Positions 62,246 through 64,000 of a stretch of DNA of 64,000 nucleotides are shown here, piece after piece (positions within the stretch are counted from its first letter, which is position 1; every line of letters starts with the position of its first letter). Origin of the DNA: Paenibacillus caui. GTDB taxonomy: Bacteria > Bacillota > Bacilli > Paenibacillales > Paenibacillaceae. The stretch covers positions 1-64,000 of the forward strand of contig NZ_JAIOGQ010000013.1 in the NCBI RefSeq assembly GCF_019904135.1, read 5' to 3'. A program made the position numbers and the translations under genes. The notes under the pieces are model-generated. The model did no database searches. It was not told the DNA's origin and was given only the letters and a program-made list of their open reading frames with translations.

Positions 62246-63688
62246 ATGGCATACAAAACGTTGCAAATTGAAATCAAAAAAGGTCACCGCTTATTCCCCT
62301 ACTTTGAGCGGATGTGTCAGGAATCCAAGCATTTATTTAACACGACCAACTTTTACATCCGTCAAGTTTTCACGGCTTTCCGGCAGGAGAAGCCCCTCCA
62401 ACCGTTGCAGCAAGAGGTGCTGGACACGCTGAATCGATACATCGGGGTCATGAATGAAAGACAGCTCCAAGCTTATCAGTCGAGAGTCGCGAAGGAGCAG
62501 CTCAAACCCGTAGATGAGCGTAAAGAAGTTCGCTTTAATCGTTTCGACCTGCCGTCCGAAGAGAAGCCTTTCGTAGACTATCATTTCTTGGACGGTTTAT
62601 TTAAGGTCATGGAACAACCGGATTACCGGGCGCTTCCGGCACAAAGCAGCCAATGGGTGATGAAGAGCGTCCTGCAAAATTGGAAATCCTTCTATGCGAG
62701 TATCAAGGATTATCGTCAGCACCCGGAAAAGTACAATGGAAGGCCCGGCATTCCATCTTACTGTCGTGCCAAGGAGAAGGAAATCCAGTTCACAAATCAG
62801 GATTGTGTCATCCGGGATAGGAAGTTCCTCAAGCTCCCGAAAACCAAACAGCAGCTAAATATCGGTAAGCTGGGATACACCGAAGGAAAGCTGAAACAGG
62901 TTCGGGTTGTTCCGAGGTATGGGCAATACGTCGTGGAATTGATCTTTGCATGTACGATTGAAACGAAAACGTTGGATCATGGGAGCTGCATGGCGATCGA
63001 TCTTGGCGTTCATAATCTTGCAACCATCGTCACCACTACCGGTTCAAGACCCGTGTTGGTGAAGGGCAAACACATCAAGGCGATCAATCAGTACTACAAC
63101 AAGATGAAGGCCCATTACATGGGCATCCTCCGTCATGGCAAACAGCCGAAAGAAGGACAGCATACCTCCAGGCGAATAGAGCGGATGCACCGAATCCGCC
63201 ATCGTAAAATCAAAGACCTGTTCCACAAGGCGAGTTACAATATCGTGCAGCTGGCTGCCGGACAGAACGTCGGTATGATCATCATCGGACAAAACCGGGG
63301 ATGGAAACAGCGATCCGACATGGGGAAGCGAAACAACCAGACCTTTTGCCACATCCCTCATCACCTGTTGATTTCGATGATCCGCTATAAAGCCGCTGAA
63401 CAGGGCATTCAAGTGCAGTTGACGGAAGAAGCTTTCACATCCAAAGCCAGCTTTCTGGATCACGACCCGTTGCCCGGATATGAAGAAGGGAAGACATGGG
63501 CGTTCTCAGGAAAGCGGATCAAACGCGGCTTATATCAAAGCCTGCAAGGGTTAATCCATGCAGATGTGAACGGTGCGGCGAACATTTTACGAAAAGTAGT
63601 CCCAAACGCTACGGCTTATGGGATAGAGGGGTTGGACGGTAACCAGCCCGTCAACGTGTCAACTCCACTGGTGTTAAGCATTCGGTAG
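62246..63688 (+). CDS. tnpB: TnpB-family RNA-guided nuclease, IS605/IS1341 type
   Basis: A 480-residue TnpB. RuvC-I Asp252 is in AIDLGVHNLAT and RuvC-III Asp440 in HADVNGAANIL. In place of the RuvC-II Glu stands Gly348 (IIIGQNRGWKQ). Glu395 in EEAFTSKASFLD lies at the start of the region that is normally a zinc ribbon; no CxxC is present. The WKQ...GKRNNQTFCHIPHHLL segment is characteristic of this IS1341 branch. ATG at 62246 is chosen; AAGGGGTG is 15 bases ahead. The TTG at 62216 lies in the LexA-like box. It is distantly related to copy 1 rather than a recent duplicate. Confidence 0.85.
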   Translation: MAYKTLQIEIKKGHRLFPYFERMCQESKHLFNTTNFYIRQVFTAFRQEKPLQPLQQEVLDTLNRYIGVMNERQLQAYQSRVAKEQLKPVDERKEVRFNRFDLPSEEKPFVDYHFLDGLFKVMEQPDYRALPAQSSQWVMKSVLQNWKSFYASIKDYRQHPEKYNGRPGIPSYCRAKEKEIQFTNQDCVIRDRKFLKLPKTKQQLNIGKLGYTEGKLKQVRVVPRYGQYVVELIFACTIETKTLDHGSCMAIDLGVHNLATIVTTTGSRPVLVKGKHIKAINQYYNKMKAHYMGILRHGKQPKEGQHTSRRIERMHRIRHRKIKDLFHKASYNIVQLAAGQNVGMIIIGQNRGWKQRSDMGKRNNQTFCHIPHHLLISMIRYKAAEQGIQVQLTEEAFTSKASFLDHDPLPGYEEGKTWAFSGKRIKRGLYQSLQGLIHADVNGAANILRKVVPNATAYGIEGLDGNQPVNVSTPLVLSIR

Positions 63689-63709
63689 TTACGATTGACA
63701 CACCAGAAA

Positions 63710-63752
63710 CCCCCACTTTAACCGAAGCGTTAGTCGAGGTAAGTGGCGGGAG
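63710..63752 (+). ncRNA. Right end / omega-RNA 3' scaffold of TnpB element 2
   Basis: CCCCCACTTTAAC pairs with GTTA and AAGTGG around an inner loop, then GCGGGAG. This matches the right end of copy 1 in plan and last ten bases. The guide would begin a few bases after, near 63758. Confidence 0.5.
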
Positions 63753-63879
63753 TATTCATAACATTTTTTGACAAGAAGGCCCTGAAAATGCTAATTTATA
63801 AGCGTTCTAAAATAATAGAAAGCGGAAGGCATTAGCAAAATACCGCAAACAACTGTAAAGGTGGATGAAGTATTTCTCT

Positions 63880-64000
63880 ATGAAATTTTCAAGTGATTAT
63901 ATTATTACGATGGATGACATTATTCGCGAAGGGGATCCGATATTACGGACGGTAACGGAGCCGGTCAGCATTCCGCCTACAGAAGATGATGTTGCTGAAA
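63880..64000 (+). CDS. def: Peptide deformylase, 5' part
   Basis: The frame from ATG 63880 runs off the window. It encodes ITMDDIIREGDPILRTVTEPVSIPPTEDD, the start of a type 2 peptide deformylase as in Bacillus DefB (MITMENIVRDGHPALR). Deformylase removes the formyl group from new proteins. AAAGGTGGATG lies about 13 bases ahead. The catalytic motifs are beyond the window. Confidence 0.8.
   Translation, partial: MKFSSDYIITMDDIIREGDPILRTVTEPVSIPPTEDDVAE

Larger units (their letters stand above)
62079..63757 (+). mobile_element. TnpB-only IS605/IS1341-type element, copy 2
   Basis: The element has the same layout as copy 1: left-end hairpin, LexA-like box, tnpB, and a right end with GTGGCGGGAG at 63743-63752. 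TCTAT at 62074-62078 is at the position of TTTAT in copy 1 and may be the target site. The element lies between the mazF-like gene and the deformylase gene and seems not to break a gene. Ends are approximate. No tnpA is present. Confidence 0.65.

Noticed and set aside
4542..63688. The two TnpB proteins as nuclease-dead TldR-type repressors
   Set aside because: Both keep the first and third RuvC Asp and have full-size proteins with normal element ends. The missing Glu is better explained by the rearranged branch.
1..64000. CRISPR array, tRNA, rRNA or prophage
   Set aside because: No regularly spaced direct repeats, no cloverleaf with CCA end or rRNA motifs and no phage structural genes were seen. 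A CRISPR or tRNA search program could overturn this if it reported a confident hit.

Overview
The window looks like chromosomal DNA of a low-to-mid GC Gram-positive spore-former of the Paenibacillus type. This is inferred from strong AGGAGG ribosome sites, frequent TTG/GTG starts, sigma-A style promoters, a T-box ahead of thrS, SLH-domain surface protein, ThuA, PucR and MalT-like regulators, mhq-type quinone detoxification genes and a FosB homologue. No rRNA, tRNA, CRISPR array or prophage was seen. Most of it is a patchwork of short operons, many made of a regulator plus the transporter or enzyme it probably controls.

Layout. 0-6 kb: DUF3139 protein, DinB protein, SRPBCC/ArsR pair with two operators, an LtaS-like sulfatase, then an MFS gene whose middle is gone and which carries a TnpB element. 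6-13 kb: mhq-like operon (dioxygenase, hydrolase, flavin reductase, MarR), MBL hydrolase plus HTH regulator, cupin and fosB. 13-21 kb: a large secreted multidomain protein, a HAD gene broken by a 5-bp duplication, GNATs, LacI regulator and a broken phosphotransferase. 21-26 kb: MFS/TetR efflux pair, second TetR, HXXEE membrane protein, a secreted protein and a decayed papain-like protease. 26-38 kb: MalT-like regulator, SLH protein, MFS/ArsR pair, T-box and thrS, PadR/HAAS pair. 39-45 kb: GntR/ABC module, AraC/ThuA pair, Nudix. 44-48 kb: PucR facing a substrate-binding lipoprotein, isochorismatase-like hydrolase and cupin. 48-60 kb: ABC exporter, GNAT, AraC/GH4 glycosidase, broken epimerase with a 66-bp tandem repeat, ppaC, MarR/MFS, NaiP-like MFS, YqkE, broken GGDEF gene. 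60-64 kb: hairpin-rich gap, orphan MazF, a second TnpB element, start of peptide deformylase.

The most interesting signal is a family of TnpB (IS1341/IS605-type) elements. Two full copies (about 4412-5857 and 62079-63757) have the same left-end hairpin design and the same right-end motif GTGGCGGGAG. Each has a 12-nt sequence matching the core of the Firmicutes LexA/DinR box in front of tnpB. Both proteins lack the usual RuvC-II glutamate and the zinc ribbon. A third, solitary left-end hairpin with the same spacing from a TTTAA site lies at 587-644. No tnpA is present.

Six genes are visibly broken (MFS remnant, HAD, phosphotransferase, C39-like protease, epimerase, GGDEF). Several breaks are single-base shifts that could be real decay or assembly error.
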